The notes below the pieces were generated by a model, which ran no database searches, was not told where the DNA came from, and saw nothing but the letters and a program-made list of their open reading frames with translations. A DNA stretch of 64,000 nt from Diploscapter coronatus. Lineage: Eukaryota; Nematoda; Chromadorea; Rhabditida; Rhabditidae. The position numbers and the translations under genes were made by a program. Positions 24,401-36,640 of this stretch are shown piece by piece (within the stretch, counting starts at the first letter, position 1; each line of letters starts with the position of its first letter). Location of the stretch: the NCBI GenBank assembly GCA_964036155.1, contig OZ038422.1, positions 3,371,201-3,435,200 of the forward strand, read 5' to 3'.

Positions 24401-27400
24401 TTGTTAAAAGAAGCACTTCAGGAATCAAATTCGCGGTCCTCGTGGTGCCAAAACTGGGCGAAGCCGTCATTTGGAGGATTCTGGCCACGAAAGTCGTCGG
24501 TGGAAGACTGACAAAAAACGATCTGAACAATTATGGAGAGGTGATCGCCAGGTAATTTAGAACAATTTTTGTTTAGTTTGAAGATTGTTTTAAATCATGA
24601 AATTTTAAATTCACTAAAATTAATTTCGATTTAAAAAATGAAAAATCACAATTACAAAAAAATCGAAATTCCCGAGCCTGCAAAAACGCATCCGGGGCCG
24701 AGAAGAGACTGAAGACTATCGGCAAGGAAGTCATCAAACCCGTCATTGACGCTGCGATCAATGCGACAGAGTCGATGTCGAGCAATCTTCTGGAGGTCAG
24801 TTCTAAAGGAATTTGATATTCTAGAACAAAATGATGTTTTAGAATTTTGTGTTCTCGAAGAATTACAAATTCCAGATTCTGGAGCCGCTTCCACTAGGCG
24901 ATTCACGAAAGGCTCGAACCTCAACGGCGTACTGTATCTGGCCGCGAAGCAGTCTTTGCTCAGACAAATTGATGAGGTAGGAATTTTTTAAAGAAGAAGT
25001 TGACATTCAGAAAAAAGAACATTTTAGATTTCAAGAAAATTCAAATCTAAATTGGCATTTTATAGTACATGCCTTTTAAAAATCTTTCAAAGTGAACATT
25101 TCTACAGTGATAATTCCGAGTGCTTTTCGGTTGAAATTCGAATAACTCTTTCCAGAACATGCGTGACAACATCACTCTGAAGTCCCTTCGCGTTCTGGGT
25201 CTGCTCTTCCCTCTGATCCCCGATAATAGCCTAGAAGTAAGATGCTTGGATGTCTATTTTTTTCCAAAAATTATTATTTGTAAATTTCTACTTTCTTTTG
25301 CAAAAACCCTTTTGAGAATTCGGTTTCTTGAAAAAATTGATCTTTTTCAGCCAGATCGAAATCTGGAGATTCTGAAAGAGCAGGCAAAGTGGATGCAAAC
25401 ATGCTTGGAACGCAAGAATTTCTCTGTCAAACTGGAGGCAATTAAGTAAAATAATTAGGGCAATTTACTTCGAGATTGTTATTCGGGATAATTAGATGAA
25501 GTAGTTAGGAGGCAATTAACTCCAAGATAATTATGGGTAATTAAATTACTTGCAGCTCTTCAAAGTGCTCTCGCTGAACTACGCTCTGCTGGATCGAGCC
25601 TATCGAGCTGAAACACTCGCGAAAATGGTCAAAATGACCCTGACTGATGGGAACGAGCAAATCCGATTGGCTTTTGTTTCGAGAAATTTTTGATGTTTTT
25701 TTTTAATAAAAAATACTTGGAAATTACTAAATGGCGGAGCGGATATAGTTAAGGATAGACGAGAGGATGAAATTTGAAAGAAATAGTGTGGAAAAGACTC
25801 CGCCATTTAGTAACTACCAAAATATTTAGCTCGTATACTTGACGAATGTTTTGGGCCTCTTGTAGTTCCACCTCTTTTCTTTCTTTTCCCATGCTATTCT
25901 CCAAAAAGGGTGGAAACTAGTGGGCCTATATTTTGTAAAATTTGATATGATTTTCAGGAGAAAAGAATGATTTATCGTGATTTCATGTAATTTTTGAGGA
26001 TATTTTAAAGTTTTTTTTTTTTTTTAGAAATTGTTGAAACATTGATATTTTAACATTCTTGAATATATTGACTTCTTTCTGGAATTGTTTGAAAAAAAAA
26101 ACCTGCGTTTTTGTATTTAAAAAAAATCCCTTAAATTGCGAGAAAGGGGTGTTTCAAATTTGAAGCTATCATCCGACCCGATACGCTTCTCGCTGTGCAA
26201 CGCCGAGCAGGACATCTTCACGGAGCATCTCTACCTTAAAACTAACCGAGTCCAGCTGAGACAGGCCATCAAAACTGCCTCTTCCTCGCCGCATTCGAGC
26301 AAAAATCTGCTAATTTTAGAACGTTCTCATTTTAAAATGCCATGCTTTTCCCAATTTGTATTGGCGTTCAGGCCATCTCCGGATCATTAGTTATTTTAAG
26401 AAAAGTCGAATTATTTATGCTTTTTAAACAATTTTTTATATTTAAGATTTTTTTAGACGAACCAGAAAAATGGCTCGAAACGGGATACATTCGGATCGAC
26501 AACATCAGAATGGACTTTTTTGAGCAAAATTTGTTTTATCAAGAAAAGTTTTCCTTTCGAATTTCATTTTTGCTCGTTTGATTTTTGAAAAATTGCATTA
26601 ATTTTTACCCATCTTCATTCGTGTCTATACATCTTTCGAGAATTATGTTGCATACACTCGGCTCTCCTCTTTAGCTATGGCTTACCACGCCCTTCTCTAT
26701 ACGAGCCGCTTTGCAACATGGATAAAAACACCGACTTACCCACCAACTTTATTAAAAACACTGAAAATTGATAAATTCATGCAAGTTTCTAGATTAAATC
26801 CATTTATTTCTCCAAACCATAAAAATATTTAAATTCATAGCAAAAAAATGAAAAGCTTAACAAAGAAATTTCCTAATAAAATTATCGATAATATATTTTT
26901 AAAAGCACACTAGAACCAATAACAAAATTAGGAAAGAATAATTCAAGATATTCAAATTTCGAAATATTTTCTAACATGATACTTATCGTATTGTCAATCA
27001 CAATACGAACATTTCGGATTACACCAGCCCTCTTTAGCTGTTTGGAATATTATACTAGCTTTATTAACGTATAATACTCCTTGATTGCCCGGTGAAGTGG
27101 GCAGAGGCTTAGTGCATTTCTAATGATGTTAGTGTATAAGAAATGCTGTCTGCGTGTTAGTTGCTAGAACTTGGGAATTTTAGCAACGGATTTATTCCTT
27201 TCCAACAATTAATCAACCCTTGAACATTCGCCTTTCAGTCATATTTAGTTGCCCCTCAGCCAGAATGGTATCATTAGAAAGGGGCGAGTGGCGTTAATTG
27301 AGAAATATTATTTTAAAAAAAAAAAAATTGACGGTCACCATAAAGGTGCCAGACACACCAATCGATTTCGAATCATTTACAAAAAAAAAAAATCGGGAAT

Positions 27401-30400
27401 TCGTGTAATTTTCTGACTTTGGAAAATTATTTTAGAGAAGAGGTTATATTAAAAATTTGAAAACTTGTTTGACCGAAAGTAAGGAATTTTCGAATAAAAT
27501 GATGGCTAGTAGCACAACTTGAAAAATGGTTACGCCTTGAAAGTTATCTTCTAGTTCAGAAAAAAAACAAGCTCACTATTTCATTGATCATTAAAAAAGC
27601 AATTTCGACGGTTTAAAAAAAAAAAAAACCTACCTTAAATTTGAAGATGGGCGTCGGCGTCGTTGAGGGTGTCGTTGAGGGTATCTGAAATTAGCGGCTT
27701 TACTACTACAACAGGATTGAACAAAAATAAACACGAAATTCCAGAAAAATAAAGAATTACGAAAAATCCTAAAATGAAAACTCAACCGAGCCTAAAAACG
27801 ACTACGATATATGGACGTTTTGCCCCGCCCACTGATTTTTGCAACTTGCCCGCGCAAAGGGGGCGCTCGTTAATGGAGGGAATCGAGTGCGGCCTGATTT
27901 CTGACACAACCATTTTACCAAGTTTATCGTCGATATAGGTAGTTTTTGAGACATTCTGGGTTTGAAAGGTACTTCCTCCCCAAATTTTTGGTTTCTAACT
28001 ACCATGTTTCTACCACAAACGCATTTTTCCGGGGGAGCGGAGCTTGGGGACTAACAGTGCCCCACTCCTTCTCGAATATCTGTAGATCCTGTACAAACCT
28101 TCTCAATTTATTACATTTAGTTGAAAAATGATATCTTTGCCATTAGTTTTTTTTTCACTTTGTCCTCCATTTCCTTCTATCAGTGAACGTTTGAGTTACG
28201 CAATTTTTGAATATCGACGCGTTCTCTTCAATCAATAGTAAAATCATTTCTTTTTTGAAAAATGCAAACTACGAAATGTTTGCTATTCAAATAATCGGTT
28301 AATTTTGCGAGAACGTTAAAAACTGCTCGATATTTAAAAAATATATATCTCCTTGAATTTTTCCGGAAATAGATTTATTTTTCAGCTTTGAATCGAAGCT
28401 CAAATGGGCAACACAATGGGCCAGACGCTGATCGAGGTCAGGAAGGGAACGTTCAGTTCTTCTGCTAAGGTGAACATTAACATAATTAAAAGATGATCAT
28501 CATTTCGACCAAATTAAGTGAAAGTTCATGTGTTGAAAAAATAGCGAGAGACGTAGAAAAAGTTGCGTGCCCATTCTATTTCTATTGCTCCCAACTCGCT
28601 TTCTCAGCGCTCTTTAACATGAACTGTGGCACTTTATTTGGCCGATACAGTAGGAATTATTCTGAACTGCTAACGCTTTTCTTGTCCTACAATTTTGATT
28701 TTAAAAAAATAATTTTGAAGAGGAGAATGAAATTGCAGCTCTCCTCGAAAACGGAACGCGACGTGACGTGACGGCGAATTTCGAGTTGAAATCGGCTCGC
28801 TTCCACGCACATGCTGGCGCGATCAGCGGCGAGATCGAGCTGAATGGGGGATGAAGATGTCCGTTGCTCACAAACGACATTTCCTGGATGCCGCGCTCAA
28901 TTTTGTTTCAACTCAAACCATTTATTTGAAACTTATCCTCCTCTTGATGAACTCTTCAAATTTGAACTTCGTCAGTAAAATTGGCCTTTGGTTTTGTTTC
29001 GATGAGAAGTTGACGATATCAGAATTCTTTAAAGAGATTTTATTTAGGAACAAAGTTCAATCGAAAGAACAATGAAATATTTCAATTAAAATTTGTTAAA
29101 ATTCATATCGTGCATTTTATACGGATATTTCAGGCGATTCCCCACAGCTCAGCCTCCATCGAATTCAAACTGTTGTCGGTGCGAATCGAGTGGATGACTC
29201 GCAAAGTGCTCGTCGCACACTGCGTCGGCCCGACTTTGAGGCTGCACGACGAATACAGAACTGAGGAAACGAGGAATGCAAGCGGGAAAATGGTGAGAAT
29301 TTTTTCTCTAAAAAAATGTTTTTTTTCGGAAAACTACTTTATCAAATTTTGAAACGAGAAGCAAGAATGCTTCAAAAGAGTACCCTTACATTTTCGTATC
29401 TGAAAATTCAGGCCATATCAATAAAAATCGGACAAAATTATGGAAACAGCAATTAAATTCTTGCTAATCTGTCTACATTTAGATTTTTATGCTAATTTTA
29501 TGGAATTCGAAAATAAAATGTTATGTATTTTTCCAGGTGGTGACAAAAGCAGTGATCTGTCTGCACGTGTTGGGTGCGTGGGAGGATATGCAGATGATCG
29601 TCGCTCGAAATACGATTGAAGACTTCATTTTCATCGTTCAGAAACTCACGACTTTCTTCGAGATCTTTTTTCTTAAATAATATGCTGAACTGTTCGGATG
29701 AAGATATTTTCAAAAATACTAAAAATCTGGCATTCTACTAAATGACGGAGGGTATTTAAAAAATTGTGTCTCCTAATTAAGCCCTCCGCCTTCCGTCATA
29801 TAGTTGTTGCCTAGAAATTTTCAAACTAAGAAAACGCTAGTTTTAGGAACAACTGAAAAGTTCGAAGTTGGTGTGGAGCTTCACCGAAGATGCGACCCTG
29901 AAAACGACGGACATCATGGGCAAAGTGCTCAGGGTTCAGGTGAGATTTGGAAAAATCAAAAAGTAAAAAAATATCTAAAATATCACCAAAAACTTTAAAG
30001 ATCTATAAACTAGAAATTGTACCATTTTGAAGTTTCCTAAAAATGTTGAAGTAGTGAAAGAGCGTTATTTGGCCTTCCGAATTTAGCATCACTGCAATGA
30101 CATACGCCTGAACGTGTCCGTCACTCAACATCTCGATTATTTGATCGGCGAAGTCCTCCGGCAAAATCGCAAACAGCAGAAGGAAAAGGTCGGTATATTC
30201 GATATTTTCGAAATCCGAAGAAAAGAAGCATAAAATAATGAGTGGTTTTAGTTTTTATAAAGCTATACACAGATTTAAAATAATATACTAAATGTTCATT
30301 TTGATTAATCTAAGGGAGCCTCGCCCAATCTCTCGCGCCCACCACGTGCTGGTCGTGTTCCAGTTTCCCGCTCTGCAAGCCCTCATGAAGTCGACACAAG

Positions 30401-31758
30401 TCAATGCCATCGACCTGAACATGAGCGAGCTGTCCAGGATGGATGTATAAATATTTATAAATTTTTGAACGTTATTTTTTTACTTTTCATATTTACGATA
30501 CTATTGCGCGATTTTCTCTAGAATTATTTAAACTAATAATGAAATGAAACGTATTCGTAAAATCATCCTCGAATATTTTATAAGAAAAAAAAACAAGTTA
30601 AAGATCACTTTATTTTTAAAATTGCATTTTCTTCCAGAGCTTCGACTATCGGACAAGTCCGAAGGCGTTGCGGCGAACGGTTCTAGATCCGCTAGACGCG
30701 ACCGTCGCCAATGTCATCTTTGCGCTGCTCAAACTCGTCATTCAGGCCGCTAAACAGGTACAGCGATTTTATGGATTTATTCAATTTATTAACAGCGCAA
30801 TTCATTTAATGCAAATTCGAAGAGAAAAGTTACTGTCTTATTCCACATTTCTGCTACTCACTTAATTTTTCTTACGAAACATTCATCTTTCTGTACAGTC
30901 TTAGGGAGGTTTTGAGGCGGATTCAAAAAATATACGGTGGTAGATTACAATAGAAACTGACATATTTCATATCGAATTTGTCATCGCTTCGGTTCAAATC
31001 CCTCCCTAGGTCTGTTTCTGTGAAGTAGATCTTCAAATTATGCTAGAAATTTCCATTACCATTACGATGCTAAAATTACGTCGTTTTTTTATTCTCTATT
31101 CTTACTCAATATTGCCGTATCTATTATTTAAATTGTTAAGCTGCGTAATCTTTCCTCCCAAAGTGCGGGAGCGAAAAAAAACTAGAAATAGTGCATGAAA
31201 AAGAAAGAAAGAACATTTGGGAGGAAAGATTACGCAGTTAAATTGAAGCTCAACGTGTTATTAACCTCGAGAAAAATTGATGATGAATAGCATTTCAGGG
31301 CGATCGAAGGAAAAGAAACGTACCAAGAGGTCCTCGGAATTCGTTTCTTCTTACCTGATTCTTCAAACCAAACTTGAAATCCTCCAATGAAATGATAATT
31401 TATTTTCACTCGATTTCGGTATCATTTGATCATGATCAAGAGATTTTACTTCTGAAAAGATTATTTTTCGAGCTTCATAAAATGTCTTCTCTTATCGTCT
31501 TCAAAAATGCAATTAATCATACAATTTATTTAGGAGATACATTTTTTATAATGATTATTTTCCCAAATTTCACATTAACACAAAGAAAAGAATTTATTCG
31601 AGAAGCAAAAGCGAGTTTTGCTTACTTTTCATAAAGACATTTTTGAAGAAAAGAAATGCATAGCCGAAATTTGTCGCGAAACAATCCACGGATTCCAGGA
31701 TCTGATCTTCCTGAGCGAATCGGCTGTCGCGTCCAGAGAGGAGATATCATTCACGTAG
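21499..31758 (+). CDS. lpd-3: Large gene resembling the C-terminal part of LPD-3/BLTP1 bridge-like lipid-transfer proteins, frame-disrupted
   Basis: About 25 plus-strand exon-like segments form one gene. The first, near 21499-21606, includes VPIPLGSIGLAFGKCGRNL. Others include 22231-22336 (RLAELAIQAMIREQAEGRK), 22427-22547 (ERQVKLWEMRAHVKENAL), 24419-24537, 25157-25236, 28386-28468 (MGNTMGQTLIEVRKGTF), 29134-29292 (EFKLLSVRIEWMTRKVLVAH), 29537-29649, 29847-29940, 30088-30188, 30316-30446 and 30637-30758 (DPLDATVANVIFALLKLV). A short final segment ends in TAG at 31756-31758. Members of this family bridge organelle membranes and channel lipids; the assignment rests on overall resemblance of beta-rich segments and needs a database search. 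Several joins fail by one base, and the exon ending KLTTFFE near 29660 is followed by AT instead of a GT donor. No first exon is seen. It could be a pseudogene, or real with assembly errors. Confidence 0.45.
22600..22692. repeat. MITE-like inverted repeat, 'CCACGCCCACTTTTT' family, copy 2 (left arm)
   Basis: The left end reads TTCCTGTATTCTACGCCCAC and the right end reverse-complements to TTCTGCACCCCCCACCCACT, around a C/T-rich core. It matches the ends of the element at 2376-2466. It lies in an intron of the large plus-strand gene and is mirrored at 42425-42517. Confidence 0.5.
23383..23516. repeat. MITE-like inverted repeat in the left arm
   Basis: The left end AGACGTTAGTTGC then GCAACTCGCTCGAAATA pairs with the right end TATTTCGAGCGAGTTGC then GCAACTAATGTCT. 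The long imperfect stem has a 9-bp extra insert on the left side. The mirror copy in the right arm is at 41602-41734. Confidence 0.6.
25712..25828. repeat. MITE-like inverted repeat, 'TTACTAAATGRCGGAG' family, copy 1
   Basis: TTACTAAATGGCGGAG near 25724 is mirrored by CTCCGCCATTTAGTAA at about 25798-25813, with weaker similarity outward (TACTTGG against TATTTTGG). It sits in an intron of the large plus-strand gene. A diverged relative is at 29720-29820. Confidence 0.6.
25850..25935. repeat. MITE-like inverted repeat
   Basis: GGGCCTCTTGTAGTTCCACC (25853-25872) is mirrored by GGGTGGAAACTAGTGGGCC (25908-25926) around a pyrimidine-rich core. The inner word TTCCACCTCTTTTC recalls the 'CCACGCCCACTTTTT' family, so the two may be related. 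Confidence 0.45.
27040..27265 (+). repeat. Dispersed repeat also present in both arms
   Basis: The segment containing TAGTTGCTAGAACTTGGGAA, then AGCAACGGATTTATTCCTTT and AATCAACCCTTGAACATTCG, is closely similar to 46707-46865 in the right arm and, inverted, to 18252-18410 in the left arm. The spacer copy differs from the arm copies at scattered sites, whereas the arm copies match each other. It therefore predates the inverted duplication. Confidence 0.7.
29720..29820. repeat. MITE-like inverted repeat, 'TTACTAAATGRCGGAG' family, copy 2
   Basis: CTACTAAATGACGGAGGG (from about 29736) is opposed by CCTCCGCCTTCCGTCATATAG (to about 29803). The ends match the element at 25712-25828 apart from a few substitutions and an extra insert in the right end. 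It lies in an intron of the large plus-strand gene. Confidence 0.5.
30900..31010. repeat. Short inverted-repeat element
   Basis: CTTAGGGAGGTTTTGAGGC at the left end is opposed by GGTTCAAATCCCTCCCTAGG at the right end, an imperfect terminal inverted repeat of about 18 bp. The right end superficially looks like a tRNA T-loop and acceptor end, but no cloverleaf forms. Confidence 0.4.
31140..31237. mobile_element. 98-bp MITE with perfect 22-bp terminal inverted repeats and TTAA flanks
   Basis: CTGCGTAATCTTTCCTCCCAAA-type ends are exact reverse complements at 31141-31162 and 31216-31237, around a 53-bp A-rich core. TTAA flanks both sides (31136-31139 and 31238-31241). TTAA target duplication is the hallmark of piggyBac-type elements. 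The perfect ends suggest a recent insertion. Confidence 0.7.
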
Positions 31759-31759
31759 C

Positions 31760-34700
31760 TCACTGCTGCTGCTGTCGCTGAAAGGACGAATTTTAGATCT
31801 CGTTGCAGATGAAGAGAAGCGAATATCTGCTATAAGAAAGTCTACAGTGCAAAAACTCAAACCATCCTATTTCTAGAGCTATTTCAATAGAACATTCGAG
31901 AATTCTGGGAAAAATATGGGACAGGAAATGTTTGGATGGATTTACGAAGTTTGACAAAGATAGCTTCATAACACACACACATTTTGAATGACTTACAGAA
32001 AGTAGAGTTGTGAAGTGCAGTGGCAGATCGGAGAGACTTTGGAAGGCAGTCAGATTGGCGGGTTTGACATCGATCAGCTCCTCCTTCTTTTCCCGCATCG
32101 ACGCCATCAGCAACTTCTTCAGCTGTGTGTGCTTCGACTCGCTGTTCTCGTAGATCATCTGGAAAAGCCTTTTTGTTCAATGAAGTGAGGGGTTGCCGAA
32201 TGTCACACAACACACAAATTTCACTGCTCTTCAATTTGAACTTCGTGAGGATGACATTTGAAGTGAGAACAACTCCGCATGCTGTTAACTTTCAGAAACT
32301 CGCTCAACTTTTGAATATTGACATTAGAATGTGCCAAAATCATGACAAGGGGCTGTTTATTTTAATTTTTAGAGGGAAAATGGTCAAATCATTATGATTT
32401 TGTTCCAAATGAATAGAATCTTTAGATTCGCTTTAGAAGTGTGAAAATAACACAAAATTACTTCAAAAACTGCTCTGTAGCATAAAAAAATGAAGCAATT
32501 TTAACTTCATTATATTTTATCAAGATCAACCTCATTCTCACGTTTGAAATCGTCTGTTCATTCATTCCCTACCTCCGGATCCCTGATCTGATGCACAGCG
32601 AGGCAGTGTTCGAGAAGCTGTGCCTTGCTGGCCCTCGTCTTCGAGCAGTACGCGCATTTTTAGGGCTGCCAGTCTGGAATCGATTCATTATTGACTGATT
32701 TGGTTAGCCTTTTGCAAGGACTCACCCAGGTGATCGAAAGAGATGTGCTCCTTGAGCAGCTTGCTGGAGGGCCTCTCGGTCGGACACAGACAACACGTAA
32801 TCGACTCTATCGAAGACGGGTTCGGAAGGCTGAAGCTAAAAAATAAGGAATGAAAAACTATTGAACAGTTCGGAAAACTCAGAAGAAACGTGGTATCAAC
32901 AGGGCTGGTCAAAACTAAAGTTGAAAAAATCTAAAATCGAAGAAAAAAATAATTTTAAAAAATCTCGAAGACAAAGATTCAATTTTTTCGGATCCTAAAG
33001 TCGAAAGACAAAGCCTTGTCCAGCCCTGGTTGCCAAAGAAAAATCTCGTCGAGTTATCCAATAGCCTATCTCCTAATCACCCAACTTCTCTAGAAGTCTG
33101 AATTGTAATGAACTTTTTCGAAAAAAAAATCCCCAATGATACCATAATTTCGAGCGCACTTTATTACCCCAAATGGTGTCTTGATTTCACGAAATTATCA
33201 ACTAATTAGCGCGATAATTAACAATAATAAAAAAAAACGGTGCAAAATTGCATGCGTTCTTTCTCTCCTGTGAAAGAGGGACAGTTTGCCTCACTAACTC
33301 TGCTTTCTCTGACCACTTGACCCAGTTTGGAGCGCCTCGCATGCGAGACAAGTAGCCAAGTGGATAGAGCAATGAATCGCGAATATTGGCAAAAATCAAA
33401 TACGGCCAAGTGGAATTGAACAAATGCATACATGTGACGACATTGAATCATTGAGCTCGGAGCTGAACGGAGAATATTGAAATACGAACGGAAAAGGAGC
33501 ACGGCAAAATGCATCGATGGATATTGAATTGAACTCGACCAACTGAATGAATGGGACAGACAAAGAGAGAAGTTGTGTGGATCTCTCTTTTGTTTTGGTT
33601 TTTCTTTTTTTTAAATTTATTTCTAACAATGAAGTTAGAGTGTCCGTATTTAGAGACGTGGAGGGAGATCTGAGAAAGTAGGATATTTTGAAATCTAATT
33701 TCTTCTATGTAGTTTTGTCAGTATAAATTGAACTATTTCCTACCCTCCGATTGCATACAATTTCCCGTTAGCGACAACGAGAGTGAATGATGTTTTGCAC
33801 AGTTCGTATCAACGATTCAAGAAATTCGACTGCCAACTGGAGCTGAGGGGTCGACACACAGACAGGATTTGAATGAATTATAACTAAATAATACTTCAAA
33901 AATTATTTATCGTTCACTTTTTAAACTATTTTATTTACTCGTATTCTATGTTAATGAATCATAAAGTCTTTCGCAAGCAAGTTTCCTCCAATTTTCTACT
34001 AACATTTTAAACAAGTTCAATCTCTAAAACTTTATTCTGATTTTCAAATGGACAACATAGCAAAACAAAGACTGAAAATAAAATAAATGATCCATTGAAG
34101 GGCAACTATTGTAATTTGATTTCGAAATATGTCTGGTCTATGCTGAATTATCCGATGCAACAAACATTTTGCATACATTTTTTTTTCTCGAACCACTAAT
34201 TTTATTTCAAGTTTTTACTTGCGAGCACGTTATAAAATATGAAATGTTGGAGACTGTGTGTGAAGTAAAAGTCTACTAACTTCACGCAACATTATACTCG
34301 CAAGATCGGTTTTTGAGTTAGATTTAAAAATTGGATAAAAATAAGATACTGAATGGCGGATTCGATCTTTCAACCAAATCGAAAAGAAGGTCATCACATC
34401 TCGAAATTTGACTTCTTCACAACACAATTCGCTCTTTATTCGACGATAACCAGACAAAATCATTCGGAAGTCGGCAAGAAATTAATCATCAAATAAATAG
34501 AATTTTAAAATAATTTGGATAGAAGAAAATAAAAGATTGCGAAGTGAATTGAAATTAGAATTTGAAGGAGAAATGAGACGGAAATAGAACCACTGGCCGA
34601 TTGAAAAATAAACACAAATTAGGGACGACCCAGTGAATAATTGGCCTGTGGGTAAGAGAAGGTTGCCAATAAATTTCGTATTCTGACATAGAAGATCTCT

Positions 34701-36640
34701 GATTTTTCGTCTTTTCATTCATATTTGTTACTTTTTCGGTCCTTTTCATTTTCTACGCCAGCACAATGAACGACAACACATTTGTAGGGGGAAAGCTAGC
34801 AAATGATTACCAAAATTTGGTCGTCAAATTTAGTCATAAAAATCACAAACAATTAGTTTAGTTCAAGCGATAGATTCCTAATATGCAGAAAATCCATAAA
34901 CATTTTAGAAAAGAAAAAAGTAATCTAAAATCTAGCAGCCAAAAAATTCAAATGAGCTTCTATTTAAGTTTTCATAATTTTGTAATATTTTCAAAAATGG
35001 CTACGAATGCAACTCTCTCGAAAAGAATGCGAATACTTCTTTCCAAAATGAGAAAAGAACTGAATTTTTGAAGAAAGTATTTGCTAAATAGAAGGATTAT
35101 ATTTTACACTTACGTATGTGAAGAAGTAATAAAAGATTTAAAATGCACCTGAATTTGAGGGAGGCATCAGCGCCGCAGGAGAACATTCGCATTTATGGGT
35201 CGATGTAAACTTGCTGCACACCTTGCACTGAGAGCGAAGATACTGCAAAATGATCATTCATAAAAATTTTGAAGAAGAACAGGTTTTTTTCTTTTTATTT
35301 TTGCACTGGAAGATCATCTACCTTGTCTGAAAGAGAATCCACTCTTGACCGCATGTTTCCCAGGCAGAACGAACGTCAACAGAGGGTTCGAATCAGCCGA
35401 CCAGATTTCGATGTTGCCTGCCGAAGATCCAATCACGATTAGGTCCTGCAAATTTGAATTTATTTGCAAATTTAAGCGAAAAAAGGATTATACAGATTTT
35501 CATTTAAAAAATGAAACTTTTTTGTACAAGGGCCAAAAGATACACGCAATTCTATTGCCAATCTAGATAATTTCTGGCTTATAAAATCAATCTGCATGTC
35601 ATTTGTGGAAATTCATTTTTTTTATTTTAAAAATAAGAAATTGATAGAGTATTGAAGAGAAATGGATATGATTTATTGAGACTTCTAAGAATCTTTCTTT
35701 TTATCAATTCCAAATGATTGTTTTCTAAAGTGGTGAAAATTTTCAATGGATGGAGAATGTAAATATTTTTCAATTAACCGAAATATAATTATCATTGCAA
35801 AAATATAACCCAGCGATTGGACAGGCAGAGAGCGACCTGCGCTCCCTCCGGATGGAAGGCCACGTGTGGACAAGGGCCTTGTTCTGGGGCAGACGAGTGT
35901 CCCACAAACCGAGATTTTGATCGAGCCATCTGAAGACCCGGTCATGTCTAAAAATCAGTCATATATTTACAAAGCTGGGGATAATTGAATAGAAATTAAC
36001 GATTTATTGAAAAGGTGAAATAAATTGCAATATTTTTATTTTAAAAACAAAAAAACCACTTACAAAATGGTGAAGATGGATACGAGTCAACTCTTCTAAT
36101 TCCTGTCTCTTTGTGTTTCAACAACTGAAAATCAAAAATCATTATCTTCTATAAATGGATAGATTTAAAAAAAATAATAATAATAATAAGCCTCTATCAC
36201 AACACTTTCACTAATAAAAATAATTTAAATTTGCTACACCACAACAATCTTGGTTTACCTTGGGCAGAGTCCTTCGCTTCTATCGACGATCACGTCGATA
36301 ACTATCAGTCGTTTATTGTTTTATGAAGAAAAAGAAGAACTTTTCATAATGAGAAGTGGAATAAAATACAGGCAAAAGTTCATTTAAAAAAATATTTTAA
36401 TTCACCAAATTTGGAATTCTGGTATTCAATCTTATTTTCTTCTCATTTTTTTTCGATAAGAATGATAAATTTTTCAGATCCTTATAAAGATAAAAAAAAA
36501 TTCGTATATTTTTCAAAGAGAAATTTTGGAGTCTACCTTATCATCCCTGGCTTCCTCCCTCGAATCACCGAAATCCTTCGCATCGTCTGAATCGTAATCC
36601 ACACCACAGTCATCCGTTCGGTGGGAAGCTGAAAATTAGA
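31760..36640 (-). pseudogene. WD40-repeat and C2H2 zinc-finger gene, frame-disrupted
   Basis: Minus-strand exon series. An acidic segment at about 36640-36540 precedes a WD40 part at about 36125-35340, with repeat words MTGSSDGSIK, HVAFHPEGAQVALCLSN and IVIGSSAGNIEIWSADS. A Cys-rich exon at about 35238-35152 holds CKVCSKFTSTHKCEC. After a 2.3-kb intron come two classical C2H2 fingers, one at about 32835-32726 (C-x2-C-x12-H-x4-H, CCLCPTERPSS...) and one at 32673-32573 (CAYCSKTRASK...). The end is a Lys-rich exon 32158-31997 and a short exon 31777-31760 ending QQQQ-TGA. The WD40 exon near 35940-35805 reads as protein only by switching frames, and an in-frame TAA precedes the second finger. Joins 32573/32158 and 31997/31777 are in frame. 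Whether this is one gene or two is unclear. Probably nuclear; function unknown. Confidence 0.45.
32836..35151. other. Large intron or non-coding interval
   Basis: I see no exon-like segment on either strand in this 2.3 kb. A tRNA-like A-box word (TAGCCAAGTGGA near 33351) has no matching B box. The open frames here are short and of biased composition. Confidence 0.35.

Larger units (their letters stand above)
16986..24652 (+). repeat. Left arm of a 7.6-kb inverted duplication
   Basis: From ATTAAGACGCATTC at 16986 onward the sequence is repeated in reverse complement from 48131 downward, with position x matching 65117-x. Several pairs of open frames are identical in both arms, for example 17074-17292 (plus) and 47825-48043 (minus), and 21518-21739 (plus) and 43378-43599 (minus). 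After two divergent patches near 23.6 kb and 24.0-24.2 kb the offset becomes 65147-x, so the left arm is about 30 bp longer. Similarity ends near 24652. The arm includes conserved exons, introns and small repeats, so it is a segmental duplication rather than a simple transposon end. Confidence 0.95.

Noticed and set aside
26633..26725. Weak inverted repeat (ATGTTGCA...TGCAACAT)
   Set aside because: The ends match over only about 8 bp plus GGCTC, which is too weak to call an element.
30985..31012. tRNA-like T-loop GGTTCAAATCC with an acceptor-like end
   Set aside because: The T-stem does not pair. The 5' partner is a simple terminal inverted repeat, so it is listed as a repeat element.
33340..33420. 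tRNA- or SINE-like A-box (TAGCCAAGTGGA)
   Set aside because: No B box follows at the right distance and no cloverleaf can be drawn.
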